Assembly: GCA_013399895.1 (NCBI GenBank)
Contig: VXBA01002727.1
Span: 333,676-397,675, forward strand
Length of the DNA: 64,000 bases
From: Serilophus lunatus
Taxonomy: Eukaryota > Chordata > Aves > Passeriformes > Eurylaimidae
Direction: 5' to 3'
The notes under the pieces were generated by a model. It was not told the DNA's origin and did not search any database. It saw nothing but the letters and a program-made list of their open reading frames with translations. Shown piece by piece: positions 26,001 through 37,758 of this stretch; position 1 is the first letter of the stretch, and every line of letters starts with the position of its first letter. Made by a program: the position numbers and the translations under genes.

Positions 26001-27777
26001 CCTTTGCAGGGCAGCTGTGTCTGTCAGAGCTGACACCACGGAGGGAAAGCAGCAGAACACTGCTGTGCCAAACTGGAGATAAACTGGAGATACACTCGTT
26101 TCCATCCATGAATTTTGCTGGCTGGGAAGTTCTGGGACTCTGCAGCGAAAAGGCTGTTGGAGCACGTAAAGAGGTGAGATTGACACTCCCCCGAATTCAG
26201 GCAGAAACAGAACTTGAGAAACACTTCCATGGCAAAGGCTTTTTGCAGCTTCCCTCTCCTTTTAAAGTTTACCAGCTGGAATTTGACACCTCCCATGACT
26301 GAGCAGCGGAAACGCTGCCCCTGGGATGTCTGGCCAAGGGATGGATCCTGTCAGTTAATTCAGCTTCTACATGGAATTAGTCAAGGTGCCGTTTGGAGCC
26401 ATTTGCGTGGTCTAGAAACCAAGACTCAACTACAAACAGTAATCACAGGCTCTAATCCCATTTCATTTCTTCCATTTGCTCCGTAGCCTTGGAAACATTA
26501 ATTAATCTGTGGGAAAGGGCAGGATGGTGCAGTGGAAGGGATGGAAAAGGTGGGCTCATGGCTGAGAAAGCAGACCAGAACATGAGAAACCCGGATTTAA
26601 TTTTTCTAACTTCTCTGTGTGGTTGTAATCATGACAGTTATGGCTGGGAAACACACAGATGTTCTGGGTTTAGAAGTCCTCTTAACACCTGGAAAGGCAT
26701 CTACAAACCAGTGGTGCCAAGGGAGACTGGGTTCCACGACCCATCAGGTCTTTTATTCTGGACAAATCTTCGTGGTAGTGAAGAATCTGATGCAAAATCA
26801 AGCAGCTGATGAGAAGGAGATATTGCAGTACATCACCACAGGAAATGCGAGCTCCACGGAGATGGGAACTTTCAATTTTAAGGACATATGTAATGAATGC
26901 AGTCAAGTGGAACAGCAACATGGCACTGCATAAAATAAGTGGAGTGTCATGTAAATTGATCTGCAAATTACTGGTAGTTGTGCTGTTCTCTGACAGAATG
27001 ATTCACACTAATTCAAGGAAAAATTTCCTTTTGCTGTTAACAGAGTTAATGCCCCAGCAGAGGAAGGGGAGGTTCCAGCTGTGAAAGGCAGGAGTGTCCT
27101 GTAAATGCACCGTTTTCTCGCTGTTTTAACTCATTTCTTTGTGCTTGTGAAACGGATGATCATGAGACTGAGTAGACACACAATGAGGAGAAAATTCACC
27201 TTCCTGTCGGGAAACCCGTGTGAAACGCGTGGTCTTAAAGCAGAATTTGGTTCTAAATGAGCTTTTAGGCAACAGTGAGTTCATCTGTTGTATCTGACAA
27301 TTAGTGGAGGCTTCAGAAAGGAGAAGCAGGAGTTGTGTGATCACTCAGAGGAGCTGGTCAGGGTTAAGCAGAAATCTGTGGGGGGAAAAAAACATCTCAA
27401 ATCGTGAAAACTTTGGCTACTTATCTCAGTAAAACAGAAGGGAAAATTGGTTTGAAGACTCGTGAGTGACTGTGTTGTTATTGTTGTGTAGGAAAAATTG
27501 GTTGTAATTTTACCATGAAGTGAAATTTTACCCCATGAGTTTTCAATTTGCCTTCAGAGAACACTGAGAACAATGAATGTGTTCCAGAGAGAAGGTTTTC
27601 TTCTTAGAAAAATCACTTTAATTGGGAAGCACTGAATGCAAACAGGTCATGATCACTACATTCTTTTCTTGCCTTTTTTTCTTCCCCCTCCCTACCAGAC
27701 TCCTTTGCACTTCCCAGCTCCGCTTTTCTTTTGTTGCCACTTAAATTTCTCGTTGCTCAACTTTCCTTTCACCCCAG
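17064..27777. other. Non-coding single-copy DNA
   Basis: No supported gene. The longest open frame in the window (17813-18418 +) is here but looks random. A+T-rich blocks at 18810-19100 and 21680-21960 have ATTA and TGCATAAT-type motifs. One old repeat trace lies at 20395-20452. The 26030-26420 stretch carries a few more CpGs than its surroundings. Confidence 0.65.
20395..20452. repeat. Third fragment of the old repeat, imperfectly palindromic
   Basis: Contains 'actgaagtcaataattgag' and, in reverse sense, 'ccattattgaatttggcc'. The two arms are partly complementary. This arrangement recalls the CAATGGGAGTTTTGCCATTG-type core of an ancient amniote repeat that ends in a GAATTTGGCC-like motif. 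Divergence is high. Confidence 0.35.
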
Positions 27778-27841
27778 TACCGGAGGTAAAGGAACATTCT
27801 CGTCTGCCAGAGCTGGTTACTGCAAGAAATGAGCCAGACGT
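27778..27841 (+). other. Candidate 64-nt internal exon, unidentified
   Basis: A long pyrimidine-rich tract ending in 'tttcctttcaccccag' is followed by a 64-nt block and then the near-ideal donor GTAAGT at 27842. One reading frame (27780 onward) is open across the block and encodes about 20 residues that are mostly polar and charged, including a PEVKEH and an ELVTARNEPD stretch. Its length is not a multiple of three, so skipping it would shift frame. I do not recognise the peptide. The reverse strand also has a weaker acceptor and donor in the same place, which reduces its weight. It is the best splice-bounded block in the window on the + strand, but no neighbouring exon of matching phase can be named. 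Confidence 0.3.
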
Positions 27842-30800
27842 GTAAGTGATGAAGGCTCTGATTATATCCCCTGCTACTCTGGCACTTTTATGCTTTAAAA
27901 AAAACCCAAACCCAGGCTGAACAAAACAAGCAAATGCATGTTCTTGTCTTTTCCACAAGTTTCAAGACAAATCAAATCCAATTTTCTTCTGAACTTACAA
28001 TTTAACTGTTCACATTTCTTCTGTTCTTGCCACCTCCACAAGCTTATTTTTGAGATATATTTATTATTAAGGAAATGAGGGAGGGGAGAAGGGGGGAGGG
28101 ATCTTTTGCTGATGGAACACTTAGAGAATTTCTGTTTGAGAGGATGAGGTGTTTATGTTAATGGTTGCCTTATTTACAGTTGCAGACATGGTGCGAAGTG
28201 TACAGGAGCTTCTCACTCCTAATTAGCTTTAACAACTGCAATTTGTGCAGGAACTGAGGAAGAGCTTCCCATCTCATCCACTCTGGAAGGGGAGGGGGAG
28301 CAGCAGAATTTGCAGATGTTCTTTCCAACCAGCCCCTGAAACAACCCAAATTCTGAGTTTGGTGCTACTTCGCTCAGGTGTCACCAAAGTCACCTGAGGG
28401 AACAGTCAGCAGGAGGTGCAGAACAGGGGTCACGTTTGCTCAACGTCTCCCACAGATTTTGCACACCAGGTCCATGTGCAGCCCCCCAGAAATAACCATC
28501 CTGCCTGACCAAGTCCGTGAGAGGAGCCACGACGGGTCCTCCCTGTCTCTGACCTCATTTATGGGATGTTTCCCCTTTGTTGCCTTTCTTTCAGCATTTC
28601 AGCTCTGTCAGGTGCAGGTTTGCCAAAAGGAATGTTAATTGCCTATTTACTGCATCCCAGCTTGTTCAATTTACACACAGATCATTTCCTATTCAGAAAC
28701 CAGCAGCAGATTCATTTTCTCTCTCTCTCTCTTGTTAATCTCTTTACTGTCTGAGTAAATGCCACAGGAGCAACACTCCCACCTCCTGAAAAGTCACCAG
28801 CTCTGCACATGAAAAACAAACCCCAACTCAGTTCTGAATCCCAGAAAGGGCAAGGTCACATCCCTGAGAACACACAACTGCCTGGAAGCAGCCAAATTGG
28901 AGTGAGAGCCCTGCAGGATGAGCCAACATCAATGATCATTAGAAAACTGGGCAGATTAGAAAAAAGTCCGTTGATGGGCATTTCTGTAAACCCAAGACTT
29001 TGCTTTCTCCATGTGAGATGCTTCTGAATTCTCTTTTTCTGTTGAAGTAGCACAGGGCACTTGTTAGCATTTGATGGATTTCAGTGTAGCCATGTGATAA
29101 CTTGTGCCATTTCATTCTTTTGGTAGGAAAAGTCAACGTGAAAACAGAAGGGAAAGAGTTTAAATGCCCAGGGAGGGAAGAGGGAACACCAGGGGCTGTT
29201 ATGCCCATGAGGGCTCCAGCCTAAGGTCACTCAGCTGTTTGTGTCAATAAACAACCCACGTCCTTACATCTGTCTCCTGGTCCCACTTTGTGACTTTTAG
29301 CAGCATCTCAAAGGTTTCTCATTAGCTCAGCAAAGGAACAGAGCAAAGGTGGTTAAATTGGGAGCTGCTCAGCTGGACAGAGCTGTGATAAATCTTCCAA
29401 ATCAGCTGCTCAAGGCAACTGCTTTGAGGAAGGGGAGCAATGACAGCAATTCTGTGGCACTCCTCCTTTCAGAGCAGTGAAGCTCTTGGGAGGAGCTCTT
29501 CACTCAGGCAAAGGTTTATTTCAGTCTGTGTTCAAAAGAGAAGGCCCTGATTTCTCACCTCTGGATGTTTCTTGAGGAAAGGGCTTAATTTCTGAATGGA
29601 GAGGGAGGAAATGAAAATGTCCAGAGAAATCCATGTGTCAGTTTATTCTGTGGCCCAGGTCTGTGAGGGGATGGGTGTGAGGATCTCATGGACATGAAGG
29701 AGGTGAATTCAGATGGTACCAAAGTCTCAGCTGTAAAACTTCCTGTCATGGATGGATTTCTGGTTCTTGGTAACAACCAGCTGGAAGAGTCAATAGGTGG
29801 GAAAAGTTCATGGAATTCATCGAAGCCACTAAAGACATTTCCTTCTGTTTTTCTAAAAATAACGGGGCTTTTCAAACACCAGCCAACGAGGTGCAAATTA
29901 CAACATCTGGCATGTTTGCTGAACTGGAGCCAGGAGGGATCAAACAAGAAGTTCTGATGGAAAAAGTAAGAACATTTGAATAATGAAGCTGACTTTGCCC
30001 AATACTTGGAATGTACAAAGGAAAACAAACTCTAAAAAATGCTGTTTTAGCAAAGATTTTAATCTTGTGTTTTGCTTATGTAACATCCACGTAACAAATT
30101 AAGGACATTCCTGCTTTTCTGAATAGGATATTTCTCTGAACTAGGGCCTCGATGTCCATTTTTAAATTCTTATTTGCATAAAGAGATTTATTGTAGATCT
30201 CTTTCCCTGCAATGCAAGAGCTTGGAGGAGGCAGGACCCAAAATGCTGTAGGATCACAGCTTGTGTTTATTTGCACTGACTGGATCTTCCACAGATGGAG
30301 CTGTTACATTCCAGGAATGTTGCTGAGATAAAATATGACCATGAATTGACTCTAGAATTAGACTGTTGATTCTTTGGGTTTTTTTTTCTTCAGTAAGGCT
30401 GAAATATTTCACGTGGACTAAGGACTAGTGACTAATGGGAAGCAAAAAGGAGAAGGATTGAAAATGGAACATCTCAGTATGAAGTACCCCAAACTCTCAT
30501 CAGACTTTTCCTAAGCAATGATCTTCTTCAGCTCTTTAAATTATTACAGACTGGTGAAAAACATTTTGTTCTGAAGACTCTCCAAGAAAAGTATGTATTT
30601 ATTTAACTGATTATCACAGTATTTCTATCTAGTCCCTTTCTCTATAGGTAGATTTTCTTGGGTACAGTACATCCTCAGAAAATGTACTGCTTTTGTCCCA
30701 CCTTCCAACCAAGACTCCTGAAATTGTGCAGGGACAGAGAAAAACCTTCCTTAAGGCAGGAATTGCAGCTGGGCAGTGTCTGCAGTAATTTGGACAGAAG

Positions 30801-31560
30801 CACTTTGCCATCTCACAGCTCTTCATCCCTTTCAGTGGCATTAAACCAGTCGTGCTCTGTTCCAAATCCTGACGTGGGGCTGTGATCAGTGAAGGGTGTA
30901 GCAGTTACGAAGGGATTTCACTTGCACAGAGCACTTTGAAAGGGTCAGGTTTGAGTCTATTTTCCTTAAACCCAGGAATAAGTGCCCTGTGAGCCATCAG
31001 TGCCCGACAGATGTGAGAGGAACCAGCCCCACAGGGCTCCTGCCTTGCAGCAAGAAGATTAATGTGATTAGGCCTCGGCACTGTGAGCTTGCTCTGGGCC
31101 CAGCAGGGCTCTTTATAACCCTTCCACAAACACAACATTTCTGATCAACTTGTCAAAGTGTGGCAAAAATGTTCTTAGCTCTGGCTCTTTGTTGCTGGGG
31201 TCAGGGAGGGCTGCTCCCTCCTGCTCCTGCCTTTGTGCAGGGGATGCAGTTCCCATCAGAGCTCCCAGGTAACGCTTCTTTGTGCCGGCTCAGATCCCTT
31301 TGTCACGAGAGGGAAGGCTCAGAGCAATCCTGACACACACAAACCACCAACCCCTGCTTTTATCTTGGATATACAGAGTGGCTCCTGGCTGTGGCAGCTT
31401 CTGTCCGTGCTCTGGTTTGGTTTTAACCTTGTTTTTCACACAAGTGGAGCTGGAGCCGGAGCACCTGACAGGGAATGTCCAGGACTGATGGAATCAGTGG
31501 TGCCACTGCTCCAGGTCCTCACAGTGCACCAGCATTAACTTGTGTGGGCTGAAGCATCAT
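27842..31560. other. Non-coding single-copy DNA
   Basis: No supported gene. It holds the G-quadruplex motif, a short CT dinucleotide run near 28720-28732, and a stretch at about 28307-28353 that faintly resembles a CR1 tail. The last 400 bp before the LTR show nothing special. Confidence 0.65.
28079..28100 (+). other. G-quadruplex-forming motif
   Basis: Four G runs of at least three (28079-28081, 28083-28086, 28091-28096, 28098-28100) separated by loops of 1, 4 and 1 bases. This fits the canonical G3+N1-7 rule on the + strand. It lies in a longer purine tract starting near 28071. No promoter or CpG-rich sequence is next to it. Confidence 0.7.
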
Positions 31561-32034
31561 TGTAAGTGGGATTAAATGGAGAGCTCAGGATCAAATCCTC
31601 CGTGCTGGCGGTGACTTGCGGAAACCGAACTCACCCCGTAGGCCTCGTTATGAGAAAGGTGTGTTTATTGTGCGCAGGGAGCAGGGTCACAGATATTCCA
31701 AATCCTCCCCGATCCCATGACTGTCCCGGGCTTACATCCCCCTCCCGAGTGACAGCCGTCACACAGCTCGGGTTGGCCCCTCCTGCTCCGAGCCCACCCT
31801 CTGCTCCGCCCCGTCCCTTCGAGGGCTGGGCTGTCGTTGCCATCGTCCCGTCGCAGACAGGCACACCCTCCTCTTGTAGGGGACCTTGAGATGTTGTTCC
31901 AGGCTGTTGTGATGTCTGGGTTTCGCCGTCTCTGTCCCCCTTATCTGCTGTTCGTGTCTGGTGTTTACAGAACCTGCTCTATCCCAGCCCTGTGTCTCAG
32001 CGGGGCCCTGATTTCCCTTTCTAACCCCAACTCA
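31561..32034 (-). mobile_element. Endogenous retrovirus long terminal repeat (LTR)
   Basis: A 474-bp block that, read on the minus strand, starts with TG (32034-32033) and ends with CA (31562-31561), the usual LTR termini. Just outside its start on the minus strand (about 32035-32060) is an A/G-rich tract with a run of six G, in the position of a polypurine tract that primes plus-strand synthesis. An AATAAA polyadenylation signal lies on the minus strand at 31669-31664, about 100 bp from the 3' end, which suits an R-U5 boundary. The block is far richer in CpG than the DNA on either side, so the insertion is probably fairly young or was protected from methylation decay. The internal region continues beyond 32034, so this is the 3' LTR of a truncated copy and not a solo LTR. 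No target-site duplication can be read because the other end is missing. The family is not assigned; termini, purine tract and polyA signal agree, so the LTR call is fairly firm. Confidence 0.7.
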
Positions 32035-32740
32035 ATTATTCCCCCCTTTTCTTTCTCATTAACAAATTCTTTTGGTTTAGGTTATGCCTGCTTCCTAAAG
32101 CCACCCCTAATCATATTGTCTATTCCCAATCTCTTAGCCTCAGCCCGTGTCTCACCGTCCCTCATAGCTGTCATCTCTATGTGTACCCACCCACACAAAG
32201 CATTTCTACACTACCTCTACTTCTACAGTTACAATAATGATTACAGAATGGGAAGGTTAATTACAAGGAAGGGTTAGGCAACCCAGTCAAGCTTATTCTA
32301 CAGTTTCCAAGGGTCCATCCTGATATGGAGTTTCAGTTTGATTTCCAGTGTTCTGTAAATTCATGTGAATCCCCTTGATTTATACATGTGTGGTGCCCTA
32401 TGTTTGCTTAGATGCACATTCCTCCTTAATATACCACATCCAAACTTAATCCATTTCACAGCACCTCCCCGGATAGGCCAGGAGTCTTCTTTGAGGTGTT
32501 CGTGGAGCATCATTTGTTTCATTTCTGATGCTTGATTTGCTTCATAGAAATTACTCCACTGCCAGGGAAACTTACTCGCTTCTCGAATTTGTTTGAGGAG
32601 GTTCTGAACCATTCCTTGTAGGCTCCACTGGGTTCGGGATGTCTCGGACAGGAGCGGATCCACCGTGGGCTGGGTGTGGTGCTCATTCAGGACAGCACCT
32701 CTTGGTTCGTGCACTGAGACCTCACCTGAAACCAAAGGTC
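32035..32740 (-). mobile_element. 5'-truncated endogenous retrovirus internal region
   Basis: About 0.7 kb on the minus strand directly upstream of the LTR, read as the 3' end of the proviral body. It contains an open frame of about 124 codons (32735 down to 32361) ending in TGA, followed by about 300 bp without coding potential that runs into the purine tract. The frame has no ATG at its upstream end (it opens at a TTG codon), so it is the tail of a longer frame cut by the truncation. The peptide is basic near its C-terminus and has several Trp residues in its middle third. I cannot assign it to Env, Pol or Gag with confidence; by position, the end of env or an accessory frame is most likely. 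The outer boundary near 32740 is approximate and was placed where the CpG-containing, retrovirus-like character stops. No second LTR, gag, protease or reverse transcriptase motif is present, so the copy cannot be autonomous. Confidence 0.5.
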
Positions 32741-33094
32741 ACAATGGGAATGACTGGACTAAACTTGGAATCAGCAACACTTTTCCCCAAGAGCTCCCAA
32801 GAGAATAAATGGAGCTATTTGTGGAAGGAGGGATGAGCTGCCCTAAGGGGAGTCAGGCTGATTTTTTGGTTGTTGTTGAAACTGGTCAGGAAATTGTTGA
32901 TTCCATTAAATCCATTTTATTTTATATACCTTTTTGCCTCCAGAAAGGGGAATCAATTTTGACAGAATGTTCTTCCCAATAGGGTAAAATGTATATGAAA
33001 CTCTTGTTTTGGCTTAAAAATGTGCAAAGTAGCTTGGAAGCTGAATTTCCCCTCTGCAGCCCCTCACTGGTTATTTGCTGTAACAAACTGGGCT

Positions 33095-33439
33095 TTATTT
33101 ACTTTCCCTGTTTTGTGAAGGTGTTTGGTTTGCACTGACATTATAAAGCAGCAGGAAGGAGAGGTCCATGTGTAGCTCAGTTAGAAAGTGGGTGGAAATC
33201 AAATTTCCTGGATTTTTGCCTTTTTGCTCCTTGTTATTTGCTTCCATCTCTGTAGCTGTTGTTTTCACAACGTTTCCCATTTCTGGGCTGGTTTCCTTTG
33301 GCTTTTGGGAATCATATTGCTGGTTTTGGAGCTGTTTAGTGCTGATCTCTGGCAGGTGTAAGTGAGGAGTCAAATTCAATGTGCTCAAAGCACCATCACT
33401 GATAGGAAAAGTAGGGCCCTTGGTAAATTGAGACCAATA
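33095..33439 (-). other. Candidate terminal exon with 114-codon open frame
   Basis: On the minus strand, 'ttattctgttattttttcag' is a strong acceptor before 33439. It is followed in phase 0 by 114 open codons to a TAA at 33097-33095. The stop overlaps an AATAAA motif, which is too close to be a typical 3' UTR arrangement. The peptide is polar, rich in Q, N, K, T and S, with a KETSPEMGNVVKTTATEME stretch, and resembles a disordered tail. It lies only 0.35 kb from the retroviral remnant and on the same strand, so a retroviral origin was considered, but nothing in the peptide supports it. No family recognised. Confidence 0.2.
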
Positions 33440-34368
33440 CTGAAAAAATAACAGAATAACAATGAGCTCTTTTACCAGGATCTGTGTTTTCCACTCCAAT
33501 TCCTCAACTCCTCTCAGCAGTGAAGTGCTTGAAGCAGAGTAAGGTGGAGAACAGGCCTCTAAAGATTCAGAAGAGAAGGTTTATGCTTATCTTTGAGGGA
33601 GCCACAGTTTACTAAAATGAGGTAAAATATCAGCCACCTCTACTGAAAAACCCCATGTGGGCATCTCCAGGGCTTTCACTATGTTCTAGGATTTAATGCT
33701 TAGTGATTCCAGGCAGATTAATGTACTTAAAAACTTCAGCAAATTCCATTAGTGACTCTCTGTGTCTCTAATTGTCTAAATACAGTAAAGAACAATCCTT
33801 CTCCTGAAAGGCTGAGCTGCAAGACAGACTCTTGAGAGCTTCAGTGGGGGAATTCCAAAGTGCTGATGTGATTTGGTGTTTAAACTCAGCTTAAACCCAG
33901 CACGACGTGTGGGCCAAGATGCCCGTCGGCGTTGGGAAATTGGACTTATTGCTCATAACTCAAGCACTGCTCTTCCCAAAATGGATTGTTTTTGCAGGCC
34001 TGAGGTGCAGCAGCCAGGAAATGGATGTGATAACAAAACAAATCCCAAACATTTTGCTGCTGATTATATTCCCCAACGTTTCTTACAGTGCTGGGGGAAA
34101 TCCCCCAACTCCTTTTCACTAAACCATTAGATCCAGTAATGCTGAATCATGTAAATTTTTGTTTCCCAAGGATGATCCATCTGTCCAGACTGGGAGAATA
34201 TAAAACCAATATAAATCCCTATTGCCTGAAAAGAGAGTGAGTCTATACCTTTCAAATAACTTTATATCCTTCAGCACTGGTAATAAATATCCTCCTTTTA
34301 CTACAAACTCCTCTGCTCAGAGCCTGTGGCCCTGAATTATCTGTCTCACATATGAAGTACCTCTGGAT

Positions 34369-34376
34369 ATGCAAAT
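34369..34376 (+). promoter_or_regulatory. POU octamer fused to homeodomain-like core
   Basis: ATGCAAAT continues directly into TAAC, giving ATGCAAATTAAC, a composite of octamer and TTAA-type core as seen in POU-homeodomain binding sites. It lies in an A+T-rich block (34250-34520) with no other feature. Confidence 0.3.
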
Positions 34377-35705
34377 TAACAACAAGTTTAAGTGTTGTCT
34401 CTCCCTCTTCCTGGTGTGTTTGGTTATCTAAATATTTTCCATTTACACCAGCCTTACAATCACCAAGTATTGTAATTTTTCTGCTATTCTTGTTTATTCA
34501 ATCATTATACTTCCCCCTGTTTGTTCAAGAATATTGTCTCAGGTCAAGTTTTCAGCTGGTATAAATCAACTTCCAATTCCAAGGACCTGCATAAAGAATT
34601 ATGGACAACTTCTGGGCTATTTTTAAATCTCACAGAAGGCTGAAATAGCACACAAAGATCCATAACATGCCGAGGGCTTTGTGTTTTTAATTCCAGCTGC
34701 CTGAAATTTTTATTCAAAACTTCGCCAGCAGGAAGTGGCTTTTTCATTTACAGAGAAAGTCCTGCAGGAAGAGGCCTTTTAGAAAGTAAAAAAAAAATTA
34801 CAAGAAGAATAATAAACACTCATGTTCACGTCTTGCATCAAAAAAAATCCCCAAATAACCAGTTTTAACGTTAAATATCCCTTTATTGAGGAGATTAAAT
34901 GAGGATTTGACAGAATTTTACAAGCCAAGGGAGGAAAGGCACATTTGGGGTGACATTGCAGGTTTTTAAACCCCATCCTGCTCCTACCCAACAGCCCAAA
35001 ACAGTGGCAGAAATTACAGGGGGGGGATTTTTATCTGGAAAGGGCTGAGCTAAAATTGATCCAAGGCACCAAGATGAACAGCCTGGTGCAAACAAGTGCT
35101 GCTGCGGGATCTTTGATGGCCTCACATCATCGAGATCATATCCCACATTTGTTGCCTGAAGTTTTATGGTCCATCAAGCCATAAAATCCTGGTAATTGAT
35201 GCAGTGCTGACTCCAAAGGGGAATTGCCACTGCCAGGTTCTCCCATCCTGCGTCCCACAGCCTCAGGCTTTCCTGGCAGTGGGGCTGATCTCCTACAATT
35301 TCTCTTGTACTGGGAGATGTGAGAGAGACAAAGGCAAATTGGGTGTTTTTTTGTTTTTAGTCCTGAAGGTACCACAAAGAATTTCATGTTTTGCTTTGCA
35401 GGGAAAGGAAAAGCTGCACCTCAGACTGTCAGCTGTGCTGAGGCTCCTGGGGCCTCTGAATCTGTAGCCAAATCCCAATAATTCAGCCTGGCCACTGCTT
35501 GCACAGTGTTGCAATAAACTATTGATTTCATCTGAAACCAAGGGGAATAAAATCCTCAATCCATAAAAACTGGTAGTATTGTAAAATTGAATTTAAACAT
35601 GCTTTTGTTTTAGTTATAAAATGTCAGAAATCCTTCTGAACTTTAAACAGAACAACCTCCAACCACCCCAAGACGAGCAAAGAAAAGATTTCCTGGGGTG
35701 GTGCA

Positions 35706-35748
35706 GGACCAGGGGCTGGACTGGGACCTGTGGGTTCTGTGATTCCCA
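35706..35748 (+). mobile_element. Possible CR1 tail with internal deletion
   Basis: The motif 'aggggctggactggga' followed by 'cctgtgggttctgtgattcc' resembles a CR1 3' end from which the 'ccttccaacct' core has been lost. It ends with an ATTCTGTG-like octamer variant. The match is short and could be coincidental. Confidence 0.25.
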
Positions 35749-37670
35749 CACTCCATAACCCAACAATCCATATTTCCCCACACATGACAGGCCACTCTCA
35801 GCCCTTCCAGCCCCTCTCTCAGTGCAAACCAAAGGGAAGACACGGATCTCGTGCCCATCTCCCAGTTAATTGGGTTTTACATCCAAAGGTCCCAAAGGAA
35901 GGAAATGAAAGGTGTGTTGCTGCATAACTCCAGATACTCAGTGCACAAACACATCTGGGCTCTGAGGGCCTTTAATGGTTGTTGATGTGCTTCCCACAGA
36001 GCTGAGAAAGCACAAGTTGAGGTGTCAAGGTGTTTAATTTTGTTGGAACACACTGGACTGAGAGAACCTCCTCGTGCTTTTTTGGTCTTTTCAGTCAGAA
36101 TGGCTTTGCCAGAAGGAGGGATTTGGACTATTGCTGTTGCCTCAGAGAGACTTCTGGAGTGAGAAAGTCATGAAATAAATCCCCCTTCTGGGTCTCATTC
36201 TTACTCTGTCATACACCTGCTTTGTCTCTCTGTGACTCTGCTCTTCTGCCAATAAAATAGGTTAGAAAAAAGGCCTTTAACCCAACTGCAAAACACCTGG
36301 AGCTCTGTAGGATATCAGTTTTTATTTCATTTGTTCAATTTAACTCTCAGTCACAGCACAAAGTCAAAATTCCCTGAGAGTTTGGCTGGTGGTTGTGAGC
36401 CATGAAACAGTGGGGTTTGCTCTGGTGCTGAGCAGAGTCACCTGATGTTGGTGAGACTCCACTGAGAAGAGATTTTCAGCTCATCCATAAACTGGGAACA
36501 TTCCTGGGAATTCTGGAGGTTTCTCTCTAAAACTGAAAATCAAACTATCCCTTTCCTGTACGTTACAGGGGGAAGATGAACTCCCCCAGGGATTCAGCAG
36601 CCACTGGAGGAGGAGGGAATGCTGCTCACAGCTGTCCTGCAAAGAGCAAGGGATAGAAAGGGATTTTGCAGATGTTCATCACCTTTTGCTGCTCGTGATT
36701 TGATGAAGGTCTATCATTTTCACTCTCATTAGAGGAGAACTTGCCAAGTGCTTGGGGCCACAGCCTTGAAAGAGCTCTCTGCTGCTCACTTATGTAATAC
36801 CAAATATGCTTGCACAGTAGGAGAGCCCATTAAATATTTAAAGCCCGTCCTTTCCTCAAAAGCAGAACAGCAAAGATGATTTTCCATGGAATTTAACATT
36901 AAACTCTGGCAATTTGTACAGCTGTGCATATAAATAGCTTGCACATCATCTCTGGAGGCAAAGGTCATACTGCGTCCCCCACCCCAATCTCAACTTACAG
37001 CAGCAGCCTTCCCTCTCTGTTTCCATGTTATTTATCCAAAGAGATGTAAAAATTGGGATAAAGCTCTATTGGGTTTTGAGAGATGAATGAATAGAAGATG
37101 ATTGTAATATTTTTTCCTTAATCACTTAATTTTTTTCTCTTCACAAAGCAGGATGGATAATACCAGATATCAGCCGTGGGGACTGGGTGGCACAAAGCTT
37201 TTGCAAGGAAAGAAATCAGAACAGACAACTGCCTGATTTCACTTAATGCAATTTGTTCCATGGCTGATCTGCAGCCCTCTGCTTCATTACCTTAGACAAA
37301 CTTAAACCTGGTTTCTAAGGAGGCAAAAATTCTTATTTGCAATTAGAATTACCCAATTACACACCACTCACAAACCACGGGGCATGTTCAGCTCCAGCTG
37401 ATGGAAGCTGACTTCTTAAATGCCAGGGATATATTTCCTCAAAGAACAAATGCTTAGAAGTTCATATCACAGAAGGATCTGTACAAACAAAACACAGGTA
37501 GCTCAGGATTCTCACTCCCTGTGCTTAAACAACTCTGTAACATAAATAATTTCAGTGTAAAACCCTTGGGGCAGGATTGCATTTGGTGAATGAATTTGGG
37601 AATTTGCTGATGGAAAATATGGAATGGGGGGGTTAAATGACCCTTTGTTAGGACCAGGAGTTGAGACAGG

Positions 37671-37758
37671 GAATCCCAGAATCCCAGAATGGTTTGGGTT
37701 GGAAGGAACATTAAAGATTCTCTCATTCCTATCCCCTGCCATGGGCAGGGCACAGGGA
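37671..37758 (-). mobile_element. CR1 LINE 3' end fragment
   Basis: On the + strand the block begins with two copies of 'gaatccca' and then reads 'gaatggtttgggttggaagg', continuing to 'ccctgccatgggcaggg'. This is the reverse complement of the last 90 bp of a CR1 element, with the terminal octamer repeats at the left end. The copy therefore lies on the minus strand and is severely 5'-truncated. It has no coding potential. Divergence from the consensus I remember is moderate. Confidence 0.8.

Noticed and set aside
28307..28353. CR1-like 'ttctttccaacc' tail
   Set aside because: Only about a dozen bases match the CR1 core and the terminal octamer is absent.
29585..30028. 147-codon open frame (-), with an overlapping 89-codon frame on +
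   Set aside because: Both frames are open in the same DNA and neither has splice signals or recognisable protein features.
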